Assembly: GCA_963725505.1 (NCBI GenBank) | Contig: CAVRYN010000006.1 | Coordinates: 191,266-255,265 of the forward strand | Length of the DNA stretch: 64,000 bases | Direction of reading: 5' to 3' | Source of the DNA: Udaeobacter sp963725505 | Lineage (GTDB): Bacteria; Verrucomicrobiota; Verrucomicrobiia; Chthoniobacterales; UBA10450 | In this document: positions 1-9,711 of the stretch, in pieces | Position numbering within the stretch: position 1 is the first letter of the stretch | Layout: each line of letters starts with the position of its first letter | The notes under the pieces: generated by a model | Databases searched by the model: none | Told to the model about the DNA's origin: nothing | The model's input: the letters and a program-made list of their open reading frames with translations, nothing else | Made by a program: the position numbers and the translations under genes

Positions 1-1
1 T

Positions 2-1580
2 CACTGGGAAAAGATCAGCCCGGATCTCTCACGACCGCAGTACGACTTGCCGGCGAGCATCGGAAAATACAAAGCCGATGCGAAGAAGCAGGCGCATCGT
101 CGCGGCGTGATTTACACCGTCGCGCCATCGCCGCTCGACGCGAACCGCGTCTGGTGCGGAACCGATGATGGTCTGATTCATCTGACGACCGACGGTGGTA
201 AAACCTGGAACAACGTGACGCCGTCGAACATTTCGGCTTGGCAGAAAATTTCGTTGATTGAAGCGGGACATTTCGATGCGAACACCGCTTACGCCGCAGT
301 GAACACGTTGCGACTCGACGATTTGCGGCCGCACATTTTCCGCACGCAAGACAGCGGCAAAACTTGGACAGAAATTGTGAACGGGATCCCTGTTGGCCAA
401 ACGGTGAACGCGGTCCGCGAAGATCCCCAGCGCAAAGGGCTGCTTTTCGCCGGAACGGAAAAGGGCGTTTATGTGTCGTTCGACGATGGCGCGAAGTGGG
501 AATCTTTGCGGCTGAATTTGCCGGCGACCTCGGTGCGCGATCTCATTATCAAAAATGATGATCTCGTCGTGGCGACGCACGGACGCGGATTCTGGATCCT
601 CGATAACATCACGCCGCTGCGTCAGTTCAGCCAAAACGCAAAACGAGAGTCTCCTTTTCAAACCGCAGACAGCCTTCCGCGTTCGCGGCAACGTCAACAC
701 CGATACACCATTGCCACCGGACGAACCGGCCGGTGAAAATCCGCCCGACGGCGCTATGATTGATTACTCTTTGGCGAAAGGACGCCGTCGGTCCGGTAAC
801 GATTGAGATCAAAGACAACAAAGGCGCATCGGTCAGGAAATATTCGAGTGCAGATGCGCCGGCGAAGCCGGACCCGAAGCGGTTGAAAATTCCGGCTTAT
901 TGGATTCGCCCTCCGCAATTGCTTTCCACTAATGCGGGCATGCACCGCTTTTTGTGGGACATGCATTACACGCCGGTGCCGAGACGTGCAGCCGGAGTTT
1001 CCGATATCGGCGACGTACCGCAATACTGCGCCGGCACCCACTTCGCCGTGGGTCGCATCCGGCGATTACACGGTCGTGCTAACGGTTGACGGCAAAGGTT
1101 TCACGCAACCCATTACGGTCCAAATGGATCCTCGCGTAAAAACGTCGGCCGCGGATCTTCAGGAGCAGTTCGATCTATCATGGCAGTTGTATCAACTGCG
1201 GCTGACGCTTGGGCCCGTTGGCAAAAAATTTGACGATATCAACGAGCAGCTAACGAAACTCAAAGCACGAGCCGCGGAACGACCTGACGTAACGGAAAAA
1301 CTGGAGGCGTTTGTGCAAGCACTGGCTCAGTTCGGGCCGCCGCATCCTCGTCCAGGCGCGCCGCCGTCGCTGTTTGTGCTCGAATCGACCGAGAGATTGT
1401 TCAACGAAATCCAAGGTGCGGATGCCGCGCCGACCGCTGCGGTCAAAGCTGCTGTCGCGGATGTTCGAGAAAAAAGTTGGGCCGTTAATGCAAGCGTGGC
1501 AGAAACTACTCGACACCGATCTCCCAGCATTAAATCAACAACTCAAACAGGCTGGATTTTCCGAGATCAAACCGGATTAG
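2..1580 (+). pseudogene. Sortilin/VPS10-like beta-propeller protein, 5'-truncated by window edge, four frame breaks
   Basis: The C-terminal part of a large secreted-type protein made of BNR/sortilin propeller repeats. The Asp-box pattern TTDGGKTW appears near base 190 and QDSGKTW near 350, and GRGFWILDNITPL near 580 is typical of the end of the propeller. Reading is open from base 2, so the gene begins outside the window. The protein can only be followed by moving frame at about 641, 779, 982 and 1472. Each step is consistent with one extra base, the last inside a run of A. Joined, it gives a beta-sandwich-like tail (GDYTVVLTVDGKGFTQPI) and a helical end terminating at EIKPD. Family proteins are glycosidase-like or of unknown role. 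It is either a pseudogene or a victim of sequence error. Confidence 0.75.
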
Positions 1581-1693
1581 GTTCGACCCCGAGAGATAAT
1601 TGATCGCGAAATGGATTTACGAAATTCGGAATGCTTCGTGTGATTCGAGTGATCTCACGGGGGAAACTCTGTCAAAAGACAAAGAAGGCGACA

Positions 1694-2264
1694 ATGTCAT
1701 CACTCATCACAACGTATCTCGAGATGCGGTCCCCGGAGACAGCTGCGGCCGAAGCGGTGTGCAGATGCGCGGTTTCAAGTTCGCGAACAGAAAGAACCCA
1801 ACTGGGTTTTCAATCGCGACCTCTACTTCGCGGTCGGCGAACAGTGGCAATGGATCGATAAACGACCGTGGACCGATGAGCAATGGAAAGAATACGCGGC
1901 CGCGCCGGAGCTGCGGACGTTCGGCGCGTATTACGACGACGTGCTCGCAGGTTACTACGAACTGCAACGCGAGTCGGAGCCGGATCCGCCTTCGCCAAGG
2001 CTACGGCGTGACAGGCAGGGCGAAGTCGAGATCGCGTACTTCGGTTTGCTACCTGAGTTTATCGGGCGTGGTTTAGGCGGCGCGTTGCTGACCAGCGCCA
2101 TCGAAGAAGGCTGGTCCCCCGAAAGCATTCGGGGGATCGCACCCATTCGCGTGTGGGTGCACACGTGCAATCGCGATCATCCGCAGGCGCTCGCGAATTA
2201 TCAGGCGCGCGGCATGATCGTTTACAAAATCGAAGAAAGTAGAAGGGAAAATATATATGAATAA
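1694..2264 (+). pseudogene. GNAT-family N-acetyltransferase, one frame break and two in-frame palindrome insertions
   Basis: The start ATG at 1694 gives MSSLITTYLEMRSPE. Deleting one A near 1739 continues the protein as LRPKRC and then into the acetyl-CoA binding core YFGLLPEFIGRGLGGALL, ending with VWVHTCNRDHPQALANYQARG. This is a standard GNAT layout of about 170-190 residues. Two stretches absent from the expected core are short repeat sequences read in frame: about 12 residues around DPPSPRLRRDRQ (bases 1985-2016) and about 7 residues around PESIRGI (bases 2117-2138, a hairpin with CCCCCGAA/TTCGGGGG arms). The stop overlaps the start of the cupin gene by 8 bases. Substrate unknown. Confidence 0.75.
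1985..2016 (+). repeat. Element B (about 30 bp CCCGCCTTCGC...GCTACGGCG) inside GNAT gene
   Basis: Matches other copies at 12095, 20277, 41058, 50856 (reverse orientation) and 54468: arms CCGCCTTCGC and GCTACGGCG followed by CAGG. Here it is translated in frame within the acetyltransferase. Confidence 0.65.
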
Positions 2265-2667
2265 ATGGAGAAGCTTCTATTTCGGGTTCGCGGTTCTGCT
2301 CATTAGTTCGGTCGCGACGGCGCAAGAAAAGGGTGTGATAAAACCCCAGTTACTCTTGAGCGAGGCCATCCAAGGGATGCCAAGGGGCGATAAGCAGGAG
2401 GTGCGGGTTCTCACAGCGAGCTTCAAACCGCGCGATAAGACTATGTTCCACACACACCGTTTTCCGGTCACTGTTTATGTCTTGGAAGGCGCATTCACAT
2501 TGGAAATGGAGGGGCGCGAGCCAGTCACGGTGAAAGCCGGCGAGGCGATAGTAATGCCGTCGCAGGTGAAAATGACGGGTTACAACCGCAGCAGCACCGA
2601 TCCGTTGCGGCTGGTGCTCTTTAATGTGAGTGATCCAGACACACCGTACCTTGACCCCGTGCATTAG
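2257..2667 (+). CDS. Secreted cupin-domain protein
   Basis: 136 residues. An N-terminal signal peptide (MNKWRSFYFGFAVLLISS, cleavage near VATAQ) is followed by a single cupin barrel: the first motif lies around FHTHRFPVTVYVLEGAF and the second around VKAGEAIVMPSQVKMTGYN. Two histidines of the first motif (HTH) and the Glu of VLEG are potential metal ligands; the second motif lacks the usual His. Small secreted cupins of this kind bind metals or small ligands and the actual role is unknown. It overlaps the end of the acetyltransferase gene by 8 bases, suggesting coupling. Confidence 0.85.
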   Translation: MNKWRSFYFGFAVLLISSVATAQEKGVIKPQLLLSEAIQGMPRGDKQEVRVLTASFKPRDKTMFHTHRFPVTVYVLEGAFTLEMEGREPVTVKAGEAIVMPSQVKMTGYNRSSTDPLRLVLFNVSDPDTPYLDPVH

Positions 2668-2694
2668 ACTGTCGCTAACACCAGGAGGTTAGTC

Positions 2695-3705
2695 ATGAGA
2701 AAATGGAAGGTTTGGCTTGTGATCGCGCTTGGCATTCTGGGTAGCCTTGTCGCCTGGGCACTCCTTGGCCACCATCCTTGGAATGCAACAACGAACGTCT
2801 GCAGGTGCGATACCTCGGGACACAAAGTCAGTTTCGTCACCGTCGAACCGGGCGTCCAACTTGAGGTCCTGGATTGGGGCGGCACAGGCGAGACTTTGGT
2901 TTTGCTCACCGGGGTTGGAGACAACGCGCATGTGTTCGATGAGTTTGCCTACCAGTTCACCGATCGTTTCCATGTCATCGGCATCACGCGTCGAGGTTTC
3001 GGGCGCTCAAGCCAGCCTGCGCACGGCTATGACCTTGACACCAGAGCGCGCGACGACATCGCAGTCCTCGACAAGCTGAACATACGCGACGCCGTATTTG
3101 TTGGGCACTCCGTTGCCGGAACGGAACTGAACAAGCTTGGTGCAGTCTATCCGGATCGGGTCAGGAAACTCGTTTACCTGGATGCTTTAGATCTCGGGTC
3201 GGGTGGATGGACAAGTCTCCCTCAACCGCCGCCTCCCCCAGAGGATACTGCAGCGGACCTGGAATCGGTGCAACGTTTTGCCGCAGCCAGTGCACGTTCC
3301 GATGGATACCGAAAGCCGCTCGCAGCGATATGTAACATGATCCGGACGGACGCCTTCGGCAGAGTTATTGGAGCGGTTACGCCTCCTGAAATTTCCAGCA
3401 AGATATATGCGGGTTTACAGCCCGCTGAGTACGACCGTATCGAGGCTCCTGCGCTCGGCATTTTCAATAAAATCACACCTCAATACCGTTTCCCCTACTA
3501 CTGGTATCTGGACCCTGTCAAACAAGAGGAATTCAATCGCGACATCGAGTCGCTCGCCAAGTGGATAGAAGGCGCAATCCAGCGCTTCCGCTCAGGCGTG
3601 AAGAACTCGCGAGTCGTCGAGCTGCATGACACAAACCACTACGTGTTCATAGTGGACGAAGCGTTAGTCGTTCGAGAAACCCGCAAGTTCTTGCTCGATG
3701 AATGA
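2695..3705 (+). CDS. Membrane-anchored alpha/beta hydrolase
   Basis: 336 residues. An N-terminal hydrophobic helix (about residues 5-25) probably anchors or exports the enzyme. The fold is recognisable from the oxyanion region, GFGRSSQPAHGYDLD, the nucleophile elbow GHSVAG (Ser near residue 139) and the C-terminal histidine region ELHDTNHYVF (near 310). A good ribosome-binding site (AGGAGG) lies 8-13 bases before ATG. Substrate cannot be inferred. A second partial copy of its 3' end lies just downstream. Confidence 0.87.
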   Translation: MRKWKVWLVIALGILGSLVAWALLGHHPWNATTNVCRCDTSGHKVSFVTVEPGVQLEVLDWGGTGETLVLLTGVGDNAHVFDEFAYQFTDRFHVIGITRRGFGRSSQPAHGYDLDTRARDDIAVLDKLNIRDAVFVGHSVAGTELNKLGAVYPDRVRKLVYLDALDLGSGGWTSLPQPPPPPEDTAADLESVQRFAAASARSDGYRKPLAAICNMIRTDAFGRVIGAVTPPEISSKIYAGLQPAEYDRIEAPALGIFNKITPQYRFPYYWYLDPVKQEEFNRDIESLAKWIEGAIQRFRSGVKNSRVVELHDTNHYVFIVDEALVVRETRKFLLDE

Positions 3706-3780
3706 ATGTGCCTGTGTGTGGATTTAACTGGCGCTTATTGAGAACATCTTGTAGCAAACGAAGTTTACCCGCCGTGGCGG

Positions 3781-3843
3781 GTGTTCATAGTAGACGAAGC
3801 GTTGGTCGTTCGAGAAACGCGCAAGTTCTTGCTGGAAGAATGA
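3781..3843 (+). pseudogene. Residual 3' end of a second alpha/beta hydrolase copy
   Basis: These 63 bases repeat bases 3643-3705 almost exactly and encode the same C-terminus (VFIVDEALVVRETRKFLL) followed by a stop, with no upstream gene body. This looks like what remains after a tandem duplication collapsed. Nearby are two short inverted motifs of the form TTTACCCG...CGGG (about 3767-3781 and 3917-3934). Nothing else recognisable is in 3844-4060. Confidence 0.6.
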
Positions 3844-4060
3844 AGATACCTGCTGCAGCGGCGGCCGCCTGCTCGCGAAAGTTTTCGGAGTCTCAGCCAC
3901 AGGAGCCGCATGGAGTTTACCCGTCCTGGCGGGAAACCTTGTTGATCTCGAGTTTGTCGAAAAAGACGCGGAGGCTTAGTGAAAATGTGATCTCGCGTGC
4001 GTCGCCCCAGGCAGGATTCAAAAACGCTTTGCTAGGATTCCCGCCCTGCTAATCTACAGA

Positions 4061-4372
4061 ATGCCATCTGCGCTCCAATCCTCATCGAGTGCAGCAGTCT
4101 CACGCGGCGACTCGAATCGGTTGGAGGCCAATGATCGTGCGGCGCACGATTGGTATCGCTTCGTGCTTTCATTTCCGCCGCATTTGGTGCGTGAGTACAT
4201 TAATCGATTCGAGTTAGGCGCCAACGCGTGCGTTCTGGATCCATTCTGCGGAACGGGAACAACGATTGTCGAATGCAAGAAAATCGGGATTGCGAGCGTT
4301 GGGGTCGAAGCACATCCAATGTCGCATTTCGCGTCCGCAATAAGTTTGATTAGTCGCATTAGAATTTCATAA
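4061..4372 (+). pseudogene. N-terminal fragment of an N4/N6 DNA methyltransferase
   Basis: 103 residues. It contains HDWYRFVLSFPPHLVREYINRF and the SAM-binding motif I DPFCGTGTTIVECKK followed by GVEAHPMSHFASA. It stops before the catalytic (D/S)PPY motif IV and target-recognition region expected in a full enzyme of 300 or more residues, so it should be catalytically dead alone. It lies upstream of a zinc-ribbon protein and two nuclease-like genes, the arrangement expected of a degraded restriction-modification unit. Confidence 0.75.
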
Positions 4373-4396
4373 GCATGAGTTATCTTTATTCTAACT

Positions 4397-4597
4397 ATGA
4401 CTGATACAGCCCACACTCGATCCACTCTTTTGTGCTGCCCAACTTGCGGAAATGGTGACTTGTTCTACCAAGTGCAGGAGCACGCCGAGAACCTCGTCGA
4501 CGGAAATCTCAATCACCTGCGTCTAGTTTTTGACGAGACGGCATTCTATGAGTGCTACGAATGCCACACACAAATTTCTCCTCCTGAGTACAGCTAG
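4397..4597 (+). CDS. Small zinc-ribbon-like protein
   Basis: 66 residues with CPTCG near the N-terminus and CYECH near the C-terminus, two CxxC pairs about 40 residues apart that could form a zinc ribbon. No named family is recognised. Its stop and the GTG start of the next gene overlap (TAGTG), indicating translational coupling to the nuclease-like gene. In context it may be an accessory subunit of the restriction-like island. Confidence 0.6.
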   Translation: MTDTAHTRSTLLCCPTCGNGDLFYQVQEHAENLVDGNLNHLRLVFDETAFYECYECHTQISPPEYS

Positions 4598-5601
4598 TGC
4601 GCAGTAACGCTCCTCACTTTGTAGATGAAGTAATCCGCGAATTGCGCAGGCGGTACGGCAAAGCGACACCTTTCGGCAAGAGTCGACTGTATCAGTTCGG
4701 AGACGCGCTTACTTGCTCGATTAATTATTCCAAGCGTCTGCGCGGGGAGAAATACTTCTTCGGTTTGGCGCAAGAGGTCACGGACGCGCGATTTGAGTAC
4801 CCGCCGACGCGACTAGGCGAATTCGTGGTTCTCGTATGCGGCGATCCGAAGAAGGTCTTAATGCTTCCACGTGCGCTTGTGCTCCAAGCGATGCGTAGCG
4901 TGGTTACTCGCAAACTCGATGTTTTTGTAGAGGGCGATACCTACATCTTACAGACGACAGGACATCCAAAGATAAATGTGACCGAATTCTTGAACGCGTT
5001 TCCGGCTGACGAGAGTGCGAAGAAACGGACAGATGAAGCAGACACAACTCCAATCGCTGACCGGGCTCATGTAAAAATTCAGAGTGGCCTGATTCAGCTA
5101 GGACGCGTCGAGGGTTGTTCAGTTTGGGTTCCTCCGAATGACCGCAACTTGAGTTACAAAGGCGAGTCGTTTTCTTCTTCGACGCTCGAACGACTTCCAA
5201 ACTTTGGATTCGATGAAAATACGCGCCGAATTGTTCAGAACATCGACGTTCTTTGGTTAATCAGAAATGTGATACACCGCGCGTTTGAAGTTGAATCGAC
5301 GACTTCGATCTATAGCGGGCTTCTGCGATTGAATGACTTGGTTTTGGCGCAACCCAACAATCAAATTCGACTCTTCGTCGTCGCTGCGGCTGGCCGTCGC
5401 GAGAGAGTTTTTAATCAGTTAATCCGGCCATCGTTTCACGCGCTCGCTGGTCAGTGTGAGTTTTTGAGCTTTGAGATGGTCGATGATGCTGTAAGCCGTA
5501 TCGAATCGTTGAAAGGCGGCAAAGCTCTCCGCGTTTCCGGTTTGCTGGAAGGCGAACGTTTCCAGTTACAAGATCAATATATTTATCCAACTGGCGTCTG
5601 A
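4597..5601 (+). CDS. Putative PD-(D/E)XK-like restriction endonuclease
   Basis: 334 residues starting at GTG. The N-terminal half (VDEVIRELRRRYGKATPFGKSRLYQFGD) looks like a helical DNA-binding or specificity region. The C-terminal half contains VWVPPNDR, then IDVLWLIRNVIHRAFEVE, then TTSIYSGLLRLNDL and RPSFHAL, a pattern associated with restriction-endonuclease-like folds found beside DNA methylases. The Asp of IDVLW and the FEVE glutamates could be the metal-binding residues, but a canonical ExK lysine is not obvious. The nuclease call is inference from pattern and context. Confidence 0.55.
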   Translation: MRSNAPHFVDEVIRELRRRYGKATPFGKSRLYQFGDALTCSINYSKRLRGEKYFFGLAQEVTDARFEYPPTRLGEFVVLVCGDPKKVLMLPRALVLQAMRSVVTRKLDVFVEGDTYILQTTGHPKINVTEFLNAFPADESAKKRTDEADTTPIADRAHVKIQSGLIQLGRVEGCSVWVPPNDRNLSYKGESFSSSTLERLPNFGFDENTRRIVQNIDVLWLIRNVIHRAFEVESTTSIYSGLLRLNDLVLAQPNNQIRLFVVAAAGRRERVFNQLIRPSFHALAGQCEFLSFEMVDDAVSRIESLKGGKALRVSGLLEGERFQLQDQYIYPTGV

Positions 5602-6218
5602 ATTTTCCAATCAGGAAGAACCGCTCCGAAAGATCTTGAGTGGATACTCCGAAAGGCGGGTGCAAGTCGTTACCGGTTCGTGCTCGGGAAGCAATGGTCA
5701 GTCGCTCCCGATCCACACCGCAGCATTATTAAGGTGCCAGATTCAACGCCCGGCGTGATTGCGAAGTACGCACTAACTGACGAACAGGCGCTTCTCGCAA
5801 AACTCCGTTATAACCGTTTGATCGATCTGTTTACCGCGATCACTTGCTATTCACTCCAAAGTCATTTGCGAACATCGGTTGCCGGGATGGGTGGAGTTGA
5901 GACGGATGAACTTTATGTGGGAGTAGATCGGCACGGAGTTCACTATGTGCTGCCAGTTCAAGCGAAAGGCGGAAGAGATCGATTGGGTGTTGTGCAAATC
6001 GAACAGGATAATCGCGGTGTGTGCCGAGAAATTCCCATCACTCGTGTGCCGGCCAATCGCAGCCACAATTCATGCGCGATGACGTGATCGCATTGTTTGA
6101 ATTCGAAGTTACAGAGGAACAAGTGACGATCCGTGACGGGAAGCACTATCGTTTAGTCGCACCGGGTGAACTTACGCAGGAAGAATTGGCGCAGTATCGG
6201 CGGTCGGCTCGCATCTAG
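5602..6218 (+). pseudogene. Second nuclease-like protein with VQAK motif, start lost, two frame breaks
   Basis: Reading continues in the same frame directly after the stop of the previous gene, with no good start codon until GTG near 5677, so the N-terminus seems lost. The core reads ALTDEQALLAKLRYNRLID, then VETDELYVGVDRHGVHYV followed by LPVQAKGGRDRL, which fits a D...QxK variant of the PD-(D/E)XK nuclease site. Removing one A near 6010 and one near 6065 restores AVCAEKFPSLVCRPIAA joined to QFMRDDVIALFEFEV, ending at ELAQYRRSARI. Probably the second component of the restriction-like island. Confidence 0.6.
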
Positions 6219-6235
6219 AAGAATGAAAGCGTCTA

Positions 6236-6292
6236 ATTTGACATATTCTGCCGCGAACTCGCGAAGACTAAATCTATTTGAGCGGAGCATAG
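6236..6292 (+). repeat. Direct repeat, left copy (TTTGACAT...CTATTTGAGCG)
   Basis: About 55 bases sharing TTTGACAT, GCGAACTCGCG and AAATCTATTTGAGCG with a copy at 8291-8346 in the same orientation. The two bracket the membrane-anchored propeller gene. The rest of 6219-6568 holds a purine-rich GGAAGAAGGAAG stretch and no convincing gene. Confidence 0.6.
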
Positions 6293-6568
6293 GGGAAGGC
6301 AGAAGGAGGAATTAAGAAGGAAGAAGGAAGACGAGACGCTGGATTGCTGGCCGTTCACCTCGATCTATTCCGGAACGGGCGGATTATTTTTCTCGCGCAA
6401 ATTTCGATTGTCATAAGGAAATGCCTGGCATAGCATGTCGGGCCAACAGAGCGTTGGGGTGTCAGCCTCGCGGTTTCGTCTTCTCTTATTGGCCGCGGCG
6501 GTGCGGAATTCGGCCGATGAGCCGCGTGAGCGCGTGGTTGCGTCTCAGCGCGCAAATGAGGTTTTACC

Positions 6569-8259
6569 ATGAATAGTTTTTTGAGAGGCGTTTTGATCTT
6601 TCTCTTGCTCGTCGTGGCGTTCTTTCTGCTCGGCGTGCTTTTCTGGTTGTTCTACTGCAATTGCTGCCAGCGTTTACGGCATGTGCCTCCGGGACCAAAG
6701 CAGGGCGAAGTGAGCTCTGCGCCCGTCAACCCGGCAACGGCGCAGCCGCAGCATCCACGCGGCAAATATCCGCCGTTTCAGGTGCCCAAAGAGGGCTTCA
6801 ACGAGGACCATCCGCGCGTCGTCCCGACCGGACCGCAGCGCGGCACGCTCGCGCCATCCGTGCAGGGCTCAAAGCTGCTCCAAATCCAGAAGGGCAAACC
6901 AGCGAGGTGGCGCGGGTGATCCTGTGGTTGTCACGCAATACAATCCGCAAGGAACGAGCGCCAGTGTTGGCACTCCGCCCGACCCGAACGCTGCGCGGAA
7001 CGGCAACGTGGTCATGCTTTCCTATAACACGCGCGTGATGCTCTCGACGGATGGCGGCACGAGCTACACACAGCTCGATCCGACGACGATCTTTCCCTCG
7101 GGCCCGACCAAGGACGCTGCCGGTAACCTGCTCGACAACGGCCTGTGTTGCGATCAGATCATCCGTTACGTGCCGCGGATCGACCGCTTTGTCTGGCTCA
7201 TGCAATTTTGCGGCACCGGCACGGGAGGATGCCTCACCGGCATTAACAAGGTGCGCATCGCTTCGGCCAGCACGCAGGATATCGTGACCGGCGCCGGCGC
7301 CACCGGCTGGACCTATTGGGATCTCGCCTCGGCAACCTTCAATCTCGGCACCACGACGATGGACTATCCCGATCTTTCCGTCGGCGACAATTTCCTCTAT
7401 TTCAGCGCCGACGCGGTCAGCCAGGGTTTGCTCGTGGTCCGCATCCCGCTGAATGAGATTCGCGACAGCCAGACGATCAACATGGGTTACACCTCTCCCT
7501 CCGACGGGACGAAGACCGATGGCTCGACCGCTTACGGCTCGCATATCTCTCAGAATCCCGGCGACACGCGTCTTCTGGGCGGGAAGCCCGAAGAACACTC
7601 AGATCCGGGTTTTCTCGATGGCCGAGGGTTCGAACCAATATTCCTCGCGCGATATCGATATCGATAGCTGGCCTAATGGCACGATCACTCTGAACGCGCC
7701 CGACGGGGTGGACAATTTCTCATTCGGCTGGCCCGGCAATGCCATAACAGGCGCGACGCGCCGCACCAACACCGAGGTCTGGTTCGCGTGGAACACATCG
7801 AGCAATACGAACTTCAAAAACGCGCACGTTGAAGTTGTCGAGATCAACACGTCGGATTTCACCAAGATCGCGCAATGGCAGATTTGGAATAATGACTATG
7901 CTTTTGTGGATCCTTATCTGGCGACGAATGCCAATAGTGAAGTTGGAATCGCGCTGGCCTGGGGCGCCGCCTTCACCACACCGGGCACCGGTAATTATAT
8001 GAGTCACGCGGTGGGAATTTTGGGTGATTTCATCGTATGGTATCCGGAGCTCAGCACCGCATCGCCTGTCGCCTCGCAAATCCGGCTGGGCGACTACTTC
8101 AGCGTCTCGCGCAACCCGGCGAACCCGCTTTTGTACGATGCGAGCGGCTACGCTGTGCTGAAGCAGCCCGCCCCGGCCACCGGCTGGTATTTCGATCCCT
8201 ATTATATCCAGTTCGGCCGGGATTCGGTCGCGAAGGGCGGCTCGTCGGGCATCCATTGA
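6569..8259 (+). pseudogene. Membrane-anchored beta-propeller-like protein, two frame breaks
   Basis: A single TM helix (LRGVLIFLLLVVAFFLLGVL) and a cysteine-rich junction precede a Pro-rich linker, then an extracytoplasmic domain with a BNR-like LSTDGGTSYTQLD, DQIIRYVPRIDRFVWLMQ, TMDYPDLSVGDNFLYFSAD and, after a break near 7566, VFWAGSPKNTQIRVFSMAEG, WNNDYAFVDPYLATN and GDYFSVSRNPANP. A second break lies around 6900-6915. With both repaired the protein would be about 560 residues. It resembles conserved secreted propeller proteins of unknown function. Start chosen for the RBS-like GAGG 8 bases upstream. Confidence 0.6.
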
Positions 8260-8261
8260 TT

Positions 8262-9510
8262 CTAAACTCCGAAAGTCTTCGCGAGCGGCGCATTTGACAT
8301 TTCACGCGCTGCGAACTCGCGGAGACCAAATCTATTTGAGCGCAGCGTGAAAATGCGGCGTCGAGTTCGGTGTGCTGGGTGCGCTTCTCGGCTTCGGTCG
8401 CGGACACCACTCCCAATGGCGGTAGCTTCTTTCGAAAAGAGAATCGAAAAGACCTGCAGACTGCGCGCCCGAAATGCGCCCGCGCAACTGAGCAGGTAAA
8501 ATCGCCACATCCGCCGGAAACGTTCGCCGTAGCGATCTGCAAAGCGGGGCCAGGCGCGGCGGAAGTTTTCCTCCCAGGCGAGGAGTGTCGGGTCGTAATT
8601 CGGCCCGATGTTCTTGACGTCTTCAACGATGAAAACGCCTTCCGCAGCGCGCGTCAGTTGAGCGACGGAAGGAAGCATGGAGTTTGGGAAAATGTAGCGC
8701 GTGATCCAGGGATCGGTGTGGAAGCGCGAAACGTTTCCGCAAATTCCCTGGCAAAGAAACAATCCATCCTCGCCTAACGAACGAGCGGCCGCTCGCATAT
8801 AGGTGCGATAATTTTTGTAGCCGACATGCTCGACCATGCCCACGCTCACCACCCGATCAAAGCGCTCGGTGACTTCGCGGTAGTCGCGCAGCTGGATTTC
8901 CACGTCCAATCCGCGACACCAACGTTGGGCGTAATCGAATTGCTCCTGTGAAATTGTTATCCCGACTACCTGGCAACCATAGTGGCGAGCGGCATAACGG
9001 GCCAATCCACCCCAGCCGCAGCCGATGTCCAGCAGGCGAAGGCCGGGTCGCAGACGCAGCCTCTGGCAAATCCAATCCAGCTTCCGCAGTTGCGCCGAGG
9101 CGAGATCGTCGCCTTCGGCGAAGAGCGCACAGGAATATTGCATATTCGGATCGAGCATTGCTTCGAAAAAATCGTTGCTCAGATCGTAATGCACCCGGCC
9201 GACTTTTCGGGAGCGCCGGGAAGTTTGCTGGTTCGACGAGAACCGCGGTGAGAAATGCCCAGACATTGGGAAGTCGAAATTCGAAACGCTTCTCGAGTCC
9301 GGCACGAATGGCGCGGCAACACATCTCATCCAGCGCGTCGCAGTCCCACCAGCCGTCCATGTAGGATTCACCGAAACCGAGCGTCCCGGAAGCAAGGACT
9401 CGGCTAAAGAAGCGATGGTCGTGCACCTGTATGTCCCAGGGGCGAGCGCCGTTGATGCGAATGTCCGCGAACGCGAGAAGATTGGTCACCACATCTTGGG
9501 CTCTGGACAT
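8262..9510 (-). pseudogene. cfa: Cyclopropane-fatty-acyl-phospholipid synthase, one frame break
   Basis: This SAM-dependent enzyme converts unsaturated acyl chains of phospholipids to cyclopropane chains at the membrane. The N-terminal domain (DIRINGARPWDIQVHD, GFGESYMDGWWDCDALDE) and the methyltransferase domain (HYDLSNDFFEAMLD, motif I LDIGCGWGGLARYAA, MVEHVGYKNYRTY, NIGPNYDPTLLAWEENF, FYLLSCAGAFRAR) are in different frames, with the break near 9227. The natural C-terminus should fall around 8435. The remaining roughly 60 residues run into repeat-like sequence and are probably not native. Confidence 0.85.
8291..8346 (+). repeat. Direct repeat, right copy (TTTGACAT...CTATTTGAGCG)
   Basis: Right-hand partner of the repeat at 6236, same orientation, lying between the propeller gene and the convergent fatty-acid synthase gene. 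Confidence 0.6.
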
Positions 9511-9711
9511 ATCATTTGACCGATCGCGGGGAGCGCCTCGTCCCAGTCTAAAGAATCCCGCCCCGGGTGGCGATTAGTTTGATCGAGAGAAAAAGGGCGG
9601 ATGTTTAATCATTAGCTAATCGCAGTGGCGGCTGTATGGTCGGGTTAATAGCGCAGCGTCAATCGATCGCGCAGGTGTGCGAGCCCTTCTCTCTGCACAC
9701 AAAACAGCATC

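Noticed and set aside
6798..7598. 266-residue minus-strand open frame
   Set aside because: Antisense to the propeller gene whose motifs are clear even across its frame breaks.
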